The position numbers and the translations under genes are program-made. Below, piece by piece: positions 1 to 18,710 of a stretch of DNA of 64,000 bases. A model generated the notes under the pieces. It worked only from the letters and a program-made list of their open reading frames with translations, searched no databases and had not been told where the DNA came from. Every line of letters starts with the position of its first letter. Positions within the stretch are counted from its first letter, which is position 1. The stretch spans positions 1,116,001-1,180,000 of the forward strand of contig NW_024881531.1 of the NCBI RefSeq assembly GCF_019059575.1, given 5' to 3'. This stretch comes from Amphibalanus amphitrite. Its lineage: Eukaryota; Arthropoda; Thecostraca; Balanomorpha; Balanidae.

Positions 1-3292
<3,292 letters not shown>

Positions 3293-3851
3293 TCTTCTTT
3301 TCATCTGTAACAACTGCTTCGAGGCAGAGTTAGGTCTGTTCAGCGAATACATGCAGTACATGCAGCGAATGTGGAAAACCAGGATATCTACTAGAATGCT
3401 GAGTGTCGAGAATGATGGGCTCTGAGCCTATGTTTTGGTTCGTCTCTTAATGAAAATATGGTCGAGACCTGCTTCAGTTTTGTTGATCAACAACAGGTTC
3501 CATGATCATGTGATGGTGAATATGCTCCACAGTCTGAGTAGCTCTAACTCCAGCAGCTGGCTGCCTTTCCTGCACCAGTTCTGGTAGCGCAACTACTGGT
3601 GTAGGACTGCGGACCAGGCCGCTCCGTGGCTGGGTAGGTGCGGGCGGACAGAGTCGGACCGGCGCGGCGGCAGGGACCGGCGCGGCGCGGCGCGGAGCGT
3701 TCACTTCCTGCCAGCAGAGCCGGTCTGACCGGGCGCCAGCAGGAGGGCTGGCCCGGCCCGGTGCCTCGGGGCTCAGCGCCGACCGCCGCGCGGCGCAGTA
3801 AAAAGTGAAAGTGATGTCACGTTTTACCGCCGGGCTGGTCGGCGACGAGCG
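3293..3851. other. Intergenic with CpG-rich stretch
   Basis: Unique sequence. Positions 3600-3800 are strongly G+C- and CpG-rich with GGCGCGG-type motifs. No coding sequence is recognised; the open frames here continue into the neighbouring GACC repeat and are artefacts. Confidence 0.5.
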
Positions 3852-4035
3852 GCGACCGACCGACCGACCGACCGGCCGGCCGACCCACCGACCGACCGAC
3901 CGACCGACCGACCGACCGGCCGACCGACCGACTGACTGTCCGACCGACCAACCGACCGACCGACCGACCGACCGACCGACCGACCGACCGACCGACCGAC
4001 CGACAGACCGACCGTCCGTCCGACTGACCGACCGT
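3852..4035. repeat. Degenerate (GACC)n tetranucleotide tract
   Basis: About 45 units of GACC/CGAC with scattered substitutions (ACTG, GGCC, GTCC). It is visibly older than the TGTC array. The minus-strand reading (GGTC) is the same unit as the tract at 15.0-15.4 kb. Confidence 0.95.
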
Positions 4036-6518
4036 CCCAAGTCGGAACAACTAGCCAGCTGCATCCAACCGGCCGAGCGTCTGGCCAACCGACCCTCCGA
4101 CCGGCTGGCCGCTATACGACAGCCTATGCGATGCCGTCCAACAGCCTAACCGTCTAAAAGTTTAGTCCATGGGCCATAACTTGAAAATTTCATCCGTTTG
4201 CCATGGATTATTTCTCTATGTGTGTCTTCTAACATAAAACGTTAGCTCGTGTTCTTATCAGATTGCAAAACCGAAGGACCTGCATCAACACCAGGATTAA
4301 TGTGTTATCTCTCTTGGCGGCGTAGTTGATGACACGGCAATGCGTGCGAGATTAAAGCCGTAAGATATCCGGGAATTGCCAACGGTACCGATTGACCCAG
4401 CCTCGTCACGGCTTAGGAGAAGCTGCGAAGATTCGTAAATAAGATGTTTTGGATGCGAGTCCTAGCTTATGGCAATAAAGTAGACAAATCATCTTGTTAT
4501 TCCACTTACTACTGACTTACGACTCCATGGCATATTGATCTCCTCGCGGATTGACTGTTGACATGCGTCGTGTGTTCCAAGTTCAGTGCAACGTACAGCA
4601 CCAGATGTATACTGCACAGGGTCCGGTCCAAGTTATACATCATGTGCCACGTCTCTGTCTCTCGGGACACATCAATACATCACTAACAGTATGAGGGTCC
4701 ATCTATCAGTCTGATCATCATTGCAAGAGTTCAGCCGGTCCGGCTGTATGCAAGCGGTGGTCCAACGTCCAGTTGCTTGATTGTCTTGTTGATTGCACTT
4801 GACATAAGCTGGTCTGACGTGTGCATTTCGTACAGCTTCACCAGATACTACAAAGCATACTCGTAATCACATCATGTCATATATTTTCACTCACTTGTCA
4901 TTTGCTGCAGCACGTCCATTTCCCTATCGAATCAAAAGCCCCTTTTTACCAGCGATCCTCCTCTTCGTCCCACGCTCGTGGCGCCTCGTATGCCGCTCGT
5001 TTTTACCGTCTGATCGTGGTAGAAAGTCCTCCGGAGCTGACCTGGCCCGAGAGCCGACCGCTGTCGTTCTCAGAGTGGCCCATCATCCTCTGACTAATCA
5101 CGTCAGAGGTGTGTAGCTCTCTGCCCCGACTGAGACAGTGGCGCGGGTTGTGGCGGCGGCCAGCTCCGAGGTGGAGGGGGGGGGGGGGAGGCGGTACTGT
5201 AGTGACCCGGATATGAGGGCTGGGGAGGACCTGCACGCGCACTGGGTCACCGGGACACTCCCCGGATCTGGGAGGGGGGGGGGCTGCAGGAGGGTGGTGC
5301 AGGGAGGAAGGCGGGGCCGACTCTAAAGTGTGGTTTATGGTGAATGAGTGAAGCGAGACTGGACGAGGCTTAGCGGCACTAAGCCTAAAGTAAGGGCTTC
5401 GTAGGAATGGACTGCAACCGTGGGTGAGTGTGATAGCTGAGGGTGTGGTTAATGTTTATGTTGACATAAAATGCTAAATTACTCGCATGTTTTAGTAAAA
5501 AGCAGCGTGTTATAAACAAGTGACTCCAACCCTTCCTCAACATACTCGTAATTAAAAAACATAAAAAAGACTTAACATCTCACTATTTCTTTGAAGCCGA
5601 AGTGGCATAAAAAACTGAACAGTGTGAAACATTTCATCTTTATCATAACACGCATGAATTCGATACGATCTGCAGAGATCCAGGCTGTTGCGTGCGACGG
5701 CATGCTCGCTATTAATGGTAGGTATGCTGATTAATTGATAAAGGCATAGAAATATTCTCTAGGCTCGCAAACAGTTACAGCAATACAGGAAATGGACTTC
5801 CATTTAATTGCTAGACCCCAGCGACAAACAAATGTCTCAAGCTCCTCATAATGCAAATATCAAACGACCTTGACATTCATGACTCCTCCCCGGACGAGAC
5901 ACAGCTCCTGGCTGCATCTCAGCAACAGATTCAGTCGTCGGGAACACTATGATGTCACCACCCAAGGCACGATAAACGCTGGCGTCATCGGAAGCGAGCA
6001 TCGCGGTTGGTGAAACTTTCTGACCTAGACTTTGGTCGGCGTGGCGGCGGGCGGCAAAAAGTAGGCAACTGCATGGGTCACCGCTGCCGGCACTGCGGCG
6101 AAGGTTAGAAAGAGAAACTTCTCCGCGCCCGGCGGCGCCGAGCCGACGGCGGAGGTGGAGGGTGCCAGCACTGGTAGATCGTGAGAGGAAGGGATGCTGA
6201 GGGTCGAGGAATCAGCCATAAAAGTAAAACAAAGGCATCGGGAGATTAGTCATTATCACACATTTGTAGATTGTAGGTTTTTTTTTTGTTGATTGCATAT
6301 GTTTTAAAGAAAAGTTTATCTTTGCTAGAGGCACCATTGCATGACAGTTGCACGACTTCTGTGATAAATAATGAAATCATCAGTCATAAAGAGAGACACC
6401 AGCTGATTGGTTAAAAAGATAAGCCGATTGCAGCCTCTCACCTTGCGAAGGCAAAGCGCACCGCCCTCGTCCTTCCTAGCTCTAATGCTGCTTCCGAAAG
6501 GACGTCCCCTCCATTACT
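4036..6518. other. Intergenic; two poly-G runs
   Basis: No recognisable gene. A CpG-rich patch at about 4970-5330 holds poly-G runs of 13 (5176-5188) and 10 (5274-5283). A 64-codon ATG frame on the minus strand (6219 to 6025) is GC3-rich and has a hydrophobic stretch near its C terminus. It is discussed as a finding because nothing else supports it as a gene. Confidence 0.45.
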
Positions 6519-6578
6519 CGCCCCTCCCTCCGTTTAACCGCCCCTCCCTCCGTTTACCCGCCACTCCCTCCGTTTACC
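6519..6578. repeat. 20-bp tandem repeat, three copies
   Basis: Three consecutive 20-base units of the form CGCCCCTCCCTCCGTTTAMC at 6519, 6539 and 6559, differing at one or two positions. They sit just upstream of a CpG-rich island. The CCCTCC core could bind GC-box/Sp-type factors; that is inference. Confidence 0.85.
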
Positions 6579-6841
6579 CTCTCCCTTCCGCAGTGACCGG
6601 CGTGTCGTTTGTGTCGTGCCGAGTGTGCCGCTGCCGCTGCCGCTGCCGCTGCGGCCGCTGTTCCTGCCGCTGACGCCGACACGCGCCGAGCACTAATTGA
6701 GCCGCGTCATGCGTCGCCGCGCCGCTTTTGTGACAGGCGCGCCGCTTTTGCAACTGGCGCGGGATGGCGGCCGGCACAGAGCGGCAGCGAGGGGGAGAGG
6801 GGGTGTTCACACTCGCCGCCGGCAGTGTCACAAGCGGCCCG

Positions 6842-6884
6842 GTCACGTGACAATACACAGTCCCAGGAGGGATGGTCACGTGAC
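6842..6884. promoter_or_regulatory. Paired GTCACGTGAC E-boxes (CLEAR-type)
   Basis: Two identical perfect 10-base palindromes, GTCACGTGAC, at 6842-6851 and 6875-6884, 33 bases apart start to start. They lie in a CpG-rich island (about 6600-7070). This matches the CLEAR consensus bound by TFEB/MITF-type bHLH-ZIP factors in animals; USF-type factors also bind CACGTG. The transcript they would drive is not visible, so the direction is unknown. Confidence 0.5.
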
Positions 6885-7739
6885 TGCTGCGTCGCTCCAT
6901 GGAGGCTCCCACGCCAGCGGATGACCCAATTTTTTTCGGAGCGCTCGCCGGCTACTTTCGCTTTCCGCGTGTTTGAGGCGACCGTCAGAGGCCGGCGGAC
7001 GGGCCAGTCGGACCGGCCGTCGTCAAACGAGAGGGATAGTGGGTCGATGGGCTGGCCATGTCTGGACTGGTAGGTTACTGCTTAGTTCCGGCCAGTATCG
7101 ACTGAGAAGCGTGCCAGACTTTTGGAATATGTGTATTAACATGGGCTGTTGATATACCAGCCTGCACCGGAGGCAAGACACCAGCGATGTGTGTGACGGT
7201 CAGAGTATTCACCATCGTCCTCCGAGAGGCGAGCACGGGTAAAGGGACGAGTGAAACTTCTATCGTGGTGGCTGCTCCTGTTTCATCTGTACCGTTCTTG
7301 TTTCTGACATCTTTACTATCACCCCAACAGCTTAGCTGTCATGGGCGTTGACAAAAAAGAGCGGAGTCAGCTTACGCGAAATTTAAGTAGCTGTTGTGAT
7401 GGTTTTTGTCGTTTGTAAGCCGCGCTTCGGCTGCTTATTATCTCGGTAAGCCGATCAACCGGTGCTCTGTTGAAGGCATCAAGCTACGAACAGACAAAAT
7501 AATGCGAAACATGCAATTTGACGAGTGGAATGATCAATAAGTACACACTTGGCAGCTTTGTGTGTAGGCAAACAGCAAAAGTACCTACCACATCGGGGCT
7601 TACGAGTTGTGTTATGTCATGTAAAGTCAAACAATAAGTTTGAAATATCCAATATTCCATGCAGCTATACCGTCTTATATATCAAGTTTCTTTAATCTTC
7701 TACTAGTTACTTAGATGTCACGATCGATCTCCTCGGGAA

Positions 7740-8271
7740 TGGAGAGCATGTGTCGAGCCGTGCACCCCCTGTCGCGGCCAGACGAAAGTTTCCTGACCGG
7801 CAGTCGCTCCAGGTCAGGTCACCGTCTCCTGCCGGGTCAGGTCACCGCCTCCCGCCGGGTCAGGTCAGCCGGGACGGTGTGAGCGGTCGACGCCGCTCGC
7901 TCGGAGGAGAGTGAAAGTAGCGGCGACGGGCGGCGCTGTGCCTGTCGACGCCAGCCATCCGCGGCAGCAGCGGCCGAGTACTACCGCGCCGGTTATGTCA
8001 CCACCGCGCCACGGCTCGCCGCGCTGCGGCGCCGATGTTCCGGCCGGTGGTCGCGCCGCCGCCGCTGCCGCCACCACCGCCGCAATAAACGTCATTAGGC
8101 GGTGACGGGACGGGACCGTGGTGGGCCACACGCACACGAGAGGCACCGCCGCCGCCGGAGCCGGGGCTCTGTGCCGCGGGCTGAGTGGCCGGGTCACTCA
8201 GCCGTGATATTATGGGAATTAGGGATGACTCAGTAAATAACGCTGAGTGTGCCAGAAAAGTGCGCTGGATG
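7740..8271 (+). other. CpG-rich island ending in a splice-donor-like site
   Basis: A G+C-rich, CpG-rich block flanked by AT-rich DNA. On the plus strand it ends GGATG followed by GTAAGTGA (GT at 8272-8273), close to the metazoan 5' splice consensus. It also has an AP-1-like TGACTCA near 8225. This layout suits a promoter plus non-coding first exon of a plus-strand gene whose coding exons I could not find. The open frames inside it look like composition artefacts. Confidence 0.3.
7814..7873. repeat. 23-bp tandem repeat carrying AGGTCA half-sites
   Basis: Two full 23-base units (7814-7836 and 7837-7859) and a partial third. Each begins TCAGGTCA and ends GCCGGG. Each junction creates GGTCAGGTCA, so overlapping nuclear-receptor-like half-sites recur at 23-base spacing. 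The repeat is seen directly; receptor binding is inference. Confidence 0.75.
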
Positions 8272-8273
8272 GT

Positions 8274-11122
<2,849 letters not shown>

Positions 11123-14102
11123 ACGACAAACGCTGCAAAAACGCGACAAAACATTTCTCCAAGAAATGTGCATTGAATGAAATAAATGAGCGTACTCATT
11201 GCATCAATTTCTTTCTATTAAATCATTCACATATTCGTTACATGTCATTAAAGTCTGATATGTTACATAGTTATTTTGCACATCATTGCAGGACCTCTTC
11301 TCTGCCATGCCAAAGGCAGCATCTCATTGCAATGTATACCTGCTCTATTCTGAAAGGCAGTGATGAAGTAACTAGCGTCAAACAACAGGCCCTACATGGC
11401 ATCAAAAAGCATTTTACACTAAATCGAAATTATGTACGTAATAAACTCGGAATGATTTAATCAATATCATCCACACACCCTCTCCCCCCGCCTGCCCAAT
11501 ACCGATCCCCAGGCTCTATTGCCCAGTGCGCTGCAGGCCCGCTCCATGACCCCTCCCTGCCCCCTGCCCCCGTGCCGGGGCGGCGGGGGCCGGTCGCCGG
11601 GGTCGGCCGTCTCATTACTCCGCGGGCCCGCGGCGGCCGGCGCGGCAGCCCCAGGCGAGAGCCGCTTGAGGCAGGTCGTCTGTTGGCAGCGGGCTCCGAG
11701 CAGCGCTAATAACTGCACTGCACCCGGCGACCGGCCCCCTCTGCAGGCGCGCCAGAGCTCCGCAGTGCCGCGCCGGCCCGGAAGCTGGCCGCTCCCGGAT
11801 TAACTGAGCCCGGGCAGACGAGGCGGCAGCCCGGCCGACCTGGCTGACCCCAGTGCCGCCGCCAGCTCTGCCCCCGTGACCCGGCGCGCCGCAGGAACAA
11901 TGGTGCTGGGGTAGGCTCACTCCAATCTACGGGCCCGCCTAGAGGCAGGTTATGGTACTAGGGCTTCTCCCGAGAGGAACGCTGTAAGTGGCTCGCTGCA
12001 CGTCAACGTGCTCCTGCACAAATGGATTAGCTGTGATTTAGTTTAATTATATACGGGAAGTTAGGCGAATTGATCCCAATTCCGATAAACGTTTATTTGC
12101 AATAACCATTTTGCTGCTTTAGATAAGTCTGTAAAAGCCCTGAAGAGATGAAATAAATTTATTGTTTAATTTGTCATCAATATTCAAACCAGTGTCAAAA
12201 ATAATACTACACCTTGACGACTAACAAGACACGTCATACAAAGGATTTATGACACAAAATTACTTATATCTGCTTCCTTCTTCGTCTAATCATGATGGTG
12301 TTTATATTGGAAGTTTTTTTTTTTAATGGGAACAATTCCTACAATTAATCAAATCTAGCATTTTTTTTGTGAAGGATGCCCACCAGTTATCCGAAGATGA
12401 TAAACGAAATGCCCAAACTATATAGCCAAATCTGGCATGCTGCATAAAATGATTCGAATGATTGCTGAACTGGGCGATTGTCTATGCTTAGGTGACAGCA
12501 AGTGAAGCTGCATAGCATTTTTCTCTTCTACAAATAAGAGAAAAGCTCTTGATTTTTTATAATAGCATTATATGAAATAAAAGCAATGGCCATACCTTTA
12601 TACGTTCTTTTAAGTCGGAGAACGGAGGAAGGCATAAAATGTGGAATCCGGACGCGATTTACATGATTGTAGAAGGGTACCATGTTGCGACGATGAAGTT
12701 GATCTTTTCCATGACACATTTGCCCCTGGCTGCCATTATCGTGGCTCCTGGCAACACCAAGCGTCGATCGAGTCACCTTGAATCGTCGAACGCAGTCGGC
12801 GCAGGCAACAAACGCCGCACCTCAGAGCCGGTCGAGGCGCGCATCACTTACCCGAATAAATCCCTCCTGGGCCGATCGCCCGGAGCGCCGCAATCATGTC
12901 GATCGGAGTGATGAGCTCTCCGCCCTGGGGAGTCTGAGCTTGCCGTGCAGACGGGTGACCCCGCCCCGCCCAGCGCCCCGCCCAGAGGGACGGGTTGACA
13001 AGAGGTGTCAGACGCGTCTGACGTACATGTCATACAAGGACAGGTCCTTTTGGACGTCAATCTTTGATGTAAAATATATAAATTATTGTATAGACAGTTC
13101 AAATGAGCAGGCAATAAAACATGTAAGTGCCGCTAAATGTACGTACTTATGTAATGCAAATTGTCATTAACTGCTGCATCTAAATCCAATAGAGGATTGA
13201 AAACCACGTTACTAATTTTGATGTCATTATACATAGAAAAGAGACTGGCCGTTCAAATCTCATTTCCCTGTTCCCGACTTGTGTCGAATTTGTATGTTAC
13301 TCGACCCAGCCACTTGGGAAGGGCAGGCTAGGCATGAGACAACGTGGCACTTGTCGTCTGAAGGACACCCTGAGATTCAAGGAAACCAATGTTTAGAACT
13401 CAAACAAATCTTATTGAAAATTCCATTGAGTTTATTTCAGCTGAATGCGTGGCATTCTTCGACGATAAGAGCATCACTGCGACTTGCATTTTGTATTGAA
13501 ATGCAATGAAAATCATAGCTCCAAACTTAGAATGTGGAATGCCACTGCGAACGTGAACACTCGAAGCGGAACATGTGGGATGAGTATTGAATGGCGACGC
13601 GAATAGAATCGTATGGAAACTGACGATGTGTTCGCAGCTTATCGAATTTGCCATGTCTTTGGAATGAATGACACGGTATGCCCTGAAGTTTGCGCATCAG
13701 GCATTTTACAGTGCACTGATTCATTGCAGTGTGAAAAATTCCAAGTAGGTACGCATTTTGCGATTGTATGTATGTTCCAACGCATCCCGTGGAAAGCCTC
13801 AATGATTCGTTTTGTGTATACATCGTCTAAAAAAAGTGTCATCGTCGTCATGTACTTCCATGATGTACTTCCATCATCAGCAAAAGACGATTTTCCCGTA
13901 TTCCTTCTTTTGTAGCTCTGCTTGTCCAATTTATAAAAAGTTAAATCATTCAATCGTGATTTTTTTTATTATATTAAATGAGTCTTATCTCGCTAGTCGG
14001 TTTAAAAATCCACAAGACATTCAGGGTGATACCTATCAACATTGCCATTGAAGGATGGCGGTTCTTCATGGATTATTCAGTTTATAAATAGCCAACGTAA
14101 TC
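11123..14102. other. Intergenic with two CpG-rich islands
   Basis: CpG-rich islands at about 11470-11910 and 12780-13015 sit in AT-rich DNA. No coding region is recognised. A 16-base match, AATCGTATGGAARCTG, occurs near 13604 and near 9505, hinting at a dispersed repeat, but the similarity does not extend far by eye. Confidence 0.45.
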
Positions 14103-14598
14103 TTAAAGGGACCCTCCCACCTTCAAAAAAGTTTATGAATTGGCATGAAAGTGATGTCGCTCGGTTCAGAAAGAGCGAAAACGAATATCTACCAAATTTC
14201 ACCGAAAAATATTCACCGGTTTTCAAGATATTAGACTTTTACTTTTGTTTACTTTTTGGGATCTCCGCTGTTCCTAGCGACTTTATTTGGAAGCAATAGT
14301 TTGGCGGCTGAAAGTGCGGCACTTGTTGCGCGCAAAGCAGCATATACCACCGCGTGCTACAAAACGTTTTAGTCAAACAATTAAAAATCGTTAGATATCT
14401 GCGCTGACGTCACACATTCAGAGGGGTATTCCTATGCATTAGCCCCTCTGAATCAAAATGCTGCAATTTTGAAATTCAATATTTCCGATTTAAGGCATTT
14501 CTCGATGTTGTGAGTGCCGAAACCGGTAATTGTGAGCCAGGGACCCCATTTTGGCTATCTCAACTCAAATCTAATGTTAAGGTGGGAGGGTCCCTCAA
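14103..14598. mobile_element. MITE-like element with AGGGACCCTCCCACCTT inverted ends
   Basis: The left end at 14103 (TTAAAGGGACCCTCCCACCT) is matched in inverted orientation by the right end at 14579-14598. The terminal inverted repeats are about 20 bases with one mismatch near the outer edge. The interior of roughly 450 bases encodes nothing. Flanking TTAAA on the left and TCAAA on the right could be a decayed TTAA-type target duplication. Superfamily not assigned; a non-autonomous DNA transposon is the best explanation. Confidence 0.8.
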
Positions 14599-15040
14599 AC
14601 TACCACAAACTACCACGCAGAACGTCATGAACCACCACGAACCCTTTCAGAACGCATCACAGAGCCGCTGTGTTCTACAAACCATCTCACACCTCCCGCC
14701 GTCTCCGAAATGTCCAACATCTCCTCTGTAGCCCAGACATGTGCTTACTTCTTACATTCTATGACACCCAGCCACCAAAGCCAGCCGACATGAGACACAC
14801 TCGCCGTTGCCGGATCTATTAGACGAGCCCGGCCGGCCGACTGACCGGAGTCGGCGGTTCCCCGGGGGAGCGGTAAGTTTTCTGACACCTCTCTGAAGCG
14901 GCCAGATCCGGCTTCCCTCCCCGTGGGAGCTTCAGATCCGGCGGACACGGAGAGACCCCTCCCTCGTCTCGGTCCATGAATCGGGAACGGTGACGGAACC
15001 AGTACCGGATGTGGCAGATCGTCACCAATCGGCCAGCGAT
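14599..15040. other. Intergenic, no gene recognised
   Basis: Unique DNA, CpG-rich from about 14810 to 15040, running into the GGTC repeat. Nothing else is seen. Confidence 0.5.
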
Positions 15041-15450
15041 CAGCCACCGTTCGGTCGGTCGGTCGGTTAGACCGTCGGTCGGTCGGTCGGCTGGTCGGTC
15101 AGACTGTTGGTCGGTCGGTCGGTTGGTTGGTTTATTTGTTGGTTGGTCGGTCGGTTGGACGAGACGGTCGCTTGGTTGGTTGGTTTGTTGGTTTGTTGGT
15201 TGGCCGGTCGGTTGGACGGTCAGGCTGTTGGTTGGTCGGTTGGACGAGACGGTCGCTGGGTTGATTTGTTTGTTGGTTGGTTGGTCGTTCGGTCGGTCGG
15301 TCGGTCGGCTGGTCTGACTACCGGACCGTCAATATGTCTGCCTCTTTGTCCGCTTGTCGGTGTGTCTGTTTGTCTGTCTGCCTAGTGTCATCTGTCTGTC
15401 GGTCAGTTGGGTGGTCAGATGGTCAATCTGTCGGCTGGTCGGTGTGTTTT
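15041..15450. repeat. Degenerate (GGTC/GGTT)n tetranucleotide tract
   Basis: About 400 bases of GGTC units with many GGTT, GGAC and GGCT variants, grading into TGTC-like units near 15360-15400. It is the opposite-strand version of the GACC tract at 3.9-4.0 kb and, at its right end, resembles the TGTC array. Substitution density indicates it is old. Confidence 0.93.
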
Positions 15451-18400
15451 CTATCGTCAGTATCCATATGTAGAGACATAGGCTGCAGTGGCGCACTTTT
15501 CTGCATTCCAGGCAGGGTATCTGACGCCGTCTGGTCGATAGTCTTACCGCAGCCAGGCTGATTCAATTGCAGACTTCGCCGAATGAATGAATGAGGAATG
15601 CATGATTTGCCACGCGGGACGCATAATCTCGCGTCTGTACATACATATTGCCTCAGGCAGGTGCCGGTATACTGACGTGAAATTATGTGTAGTGAAACGT
15701 CAGCAGAGCTTCCATGTGGACCGACGATATATCTAGAGCTTCCATTGTGCGTCACAGAAGACGTAACAGCGACCGTCACCAAAAGACAATGCGCAATGGA
15801 GGAGAGCTCAGTCGAGTGTTCGGTGTCCAACGCCTGGATTGCGAGTCGGTAATAACGTAATAGGCACTGATGAACACCATTTTCATTCGGCTCAGTCGTA
15901 ATGCCATACTATCTGTGGACCGTAAAAGTGCAGGTAGTAACAATGCAAAAAGGTACGATATTTGATCATCCTTGATAAGCGAAAAGCTTTTCCATAATTG
16001 CCAATTAATTCGGTTCATTGAGTATCCGCCTATGCTGTAACATATCCGTCACACAATATAATTGTCAAAGCTGCTTTTTCTCCATGGAGTTGCTCAGAGC
16101 TTAAAGCATCACTGATCGCAAAGTGCGATGAATCTCAATTGATGATTGATATCCCAGGAATGAGCATCGATTCAGCTTCCGCTACGTTTACGGACGCATA
16201 GAGCTTGCGAGATCAATCCAGACTGATTTCACGCTTCACTGCGTGGAAAACTACCTCTGTCGACCTGCGTCTAAATCCACCAGTACCAACCGCTGGCTGT
16301 TCACCAAGGCGAACGATCAGCGTGTATCTATCAGTGTCCACCCTTCCCCCGCCGCCGCCGCCCCCGCCCGCGCCGACCGTCCGGGCAAGGGCACACAGCT
16401 AGGAGGGCGGCCGCCTGGCCAGCTTCCAGCATCCTTCCGTTGCGCCGCACGTCAGGCAGCACTGCATACTGCAAACGTCAGACTGTTGACTGATCAGTGC
16501 AGACCGGCTGGACGAAAACCTCTGCACTACCGTGTCGGTGTATTTGTGGCCGGCGGGGCAGCATCGCAGATTGAAGCTGCGAGGGCTTGAGCACAACGAG
16601 AAGCGGCGACGGCAGCGGCGGGACCTCAGCGAGGAACTATCCAATAGTTGTTGCCGAGAATGAGCAGTTATATACAGTATACACTATAAGTATGCACTCA
16701 TCACCAGTCTCTTGCGGTGACGATGCGTCCGGCCGTCCGCGGTGCAGTGCTCGACCGTTCGTGCAGGCCTTGAACTTGGCACGTGTGCGCGGCTGTCGCC
16801 CGGAGGGGCGGAGGGGTGGGGGTGGGGGGTCGACGAGCCGCCGGCAGCAGCGGTAAACAAGGGCCGGGTGGGCGCCGACCCCCGACCGCCGACAGTACGG
16901 CGGGTAGCGGACAGCGGGTAGCGGGTATGGCTGCAGCACCGCGGCGGGGCAGCCATATCGGGCAGACAGGCGCCGACTGGACCCCGCATAGAACAGACGC
17001 ATAAGTTAGCAGGCAACGAAACTGCTGCGTTGTGCCGCACCATTCGTGTAACTTTTAAGGACAATAAAACGGCTTTACTTTCCATAATAACATGTTTGTA
17101 TTGAAACTCAATTTCCCGTCACAACATGTACGAATTTCACCAAACAATGTTGCGGAAAGTTTATTTTTCCTAGCAAAATCTTGCGTCATTAACTGTTGTG
17201 AATTAGGGACATCCAAAGGTTAACAAGTTAACAACATTAAAATTCGGCTCTCAGGCTAGTAATGCATAACAACATGCATATATCTATACAATAGCCTGCT
17301 GACAACTGCAGACGACACGGTTGACTCGGCCCCGCCTCAGCCACTCAGTTGCTGACGGTTGACCGGAGCCTCACATTGGGTGACCGACAGACCTCCCCGG
17401 CCCAGACCACGTCTCGTCAGCCTGGGGTATGCTGACCGCTGCCGTCAGGTAAATGTCGAGCACGCGGTCAGTATTGTTCGGCTGGGGTCAGAGGATGCTG
17501 GCGCGGGTAGGGACTGCCTCTAATCCATTCCAGCACGAGTGGTGAGGATGCCTGAGACGACTCTGATGGGCTGCCTCTGACCCATCAGACAGGTCGGTGG
17601 GTTCTGGGTGACCTCTGGCCTGGAATTATCGACTGACTGTCCGTGTGGCTGTGTCAGGACACACAGAGCACATGATGTCATAATCAGGAAACGCCTGCGT
17701 GACTTGGATGAATCTGATGGACTCGAGTATGTTCCACATTTTACTGTACATATAGTAGTCTTACTGGAATTGTGAATACTTCAAAAAGCAATTTTGAACG
17801 CTGACGTGATCATATTTGTCACATTTTTGTGGCAGTGCAGGCGCCCTTGATTTTGTTACGGCATTTTTCGTCTTCTCATTTTCAATGTTACATAATCAGT
17901 TTTCTTTTTATTCTAGGCATCATTCTAACAATAAACTAGGATACCTATATAAGAGATTGCTGGACAGACAAAACACATTTCATCAAGATTTGTGCGATAT
18001 TCATTTACCAGCTTACATTCTGTAAACTTAATATCAATGGATGCCAGTTATACCCTTTGTAACGAGCATAACTGCCCACAATAGACCAGCCTCTCTAAAC
18101 CTCGCCTAGCAACCGGGATGTTTTTCAACTCGGAAAGCGGATGTATGCCTACCACTGCACCATTTTCAGATTTATAGTTTTGTAGCTGACTGAACAGAAT
18201 TCTCGAGCCTCTGTTTGGCTTAACTTCTCCAGGAAATCTCCTGTATACGCCGTTCTGCGAAATCGCTCCGTCATTCCGAGAGGACCTTGCTGTGACGCAA
18301 AGGCCGTTCACCGGCTATCGCATCAGATTTACCTGGTACTTAGGCCGAATCCAGGTTATCAGCTGGTGCAGCAAGGCCATCAGCGGCTGGACGAATGACC

Positions 18401-18710
18401 GGACGGTGCTGAATCACTGCACCCGCTCACCTTCCCACCGAAACGGCCCCGGCCGAGCTGCAGGCCACGCGACTGAACCAATCCGTGAGAGTGAGCGAAC
18501 CAAACTCCACTCTGATCATTCACGGAGTTTACACGTTCCAATGCGATGTTCATTATGTTGTTTCCGACGTAACGAGGGATTAAAATGTGGCGCTGGGGAT
18601 CTGTCCAGCACGACACCTCTCTTCGAATATCGCTGGTGAGTTGTGAGAGCCACCTCTCGATTGTACATATTCCGTACAACTATGCCGGTGAGCCTGGGAT
18701 ATTAGTATGC
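15451..18710. other. Intergenic with CpG-rich island
   Basis: A CpG-rich region at about 16320-17000 is flanked by AT-rich DNA. It generates several overlapping open frames on both strands with Arg/Pro/Gly-rich composition, which I treat as artefacts. Another G+C-rich patch is at 17300-17600. No gene is recognised. Confidence 0.45.

Noticed and set aside
5407-5423. ATG followed by five codons and a donor-like GTGAGT
   Set aside because: Far too short to distinguish from chance.
13680-13740. Possible microRNA hairpin (CAGTGCACTG around a TTCAT loop)
   Set aside because: The inverted match has internal mismatches and shifts; too short and weak without small-RNA data.
16205-17085. Several overlapping frames of 65-133 codons
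   Set aside because: Overlapping on both strands in a CpG-rich island with Pro/Arg/Gly/Ala-rich composition; no domain.
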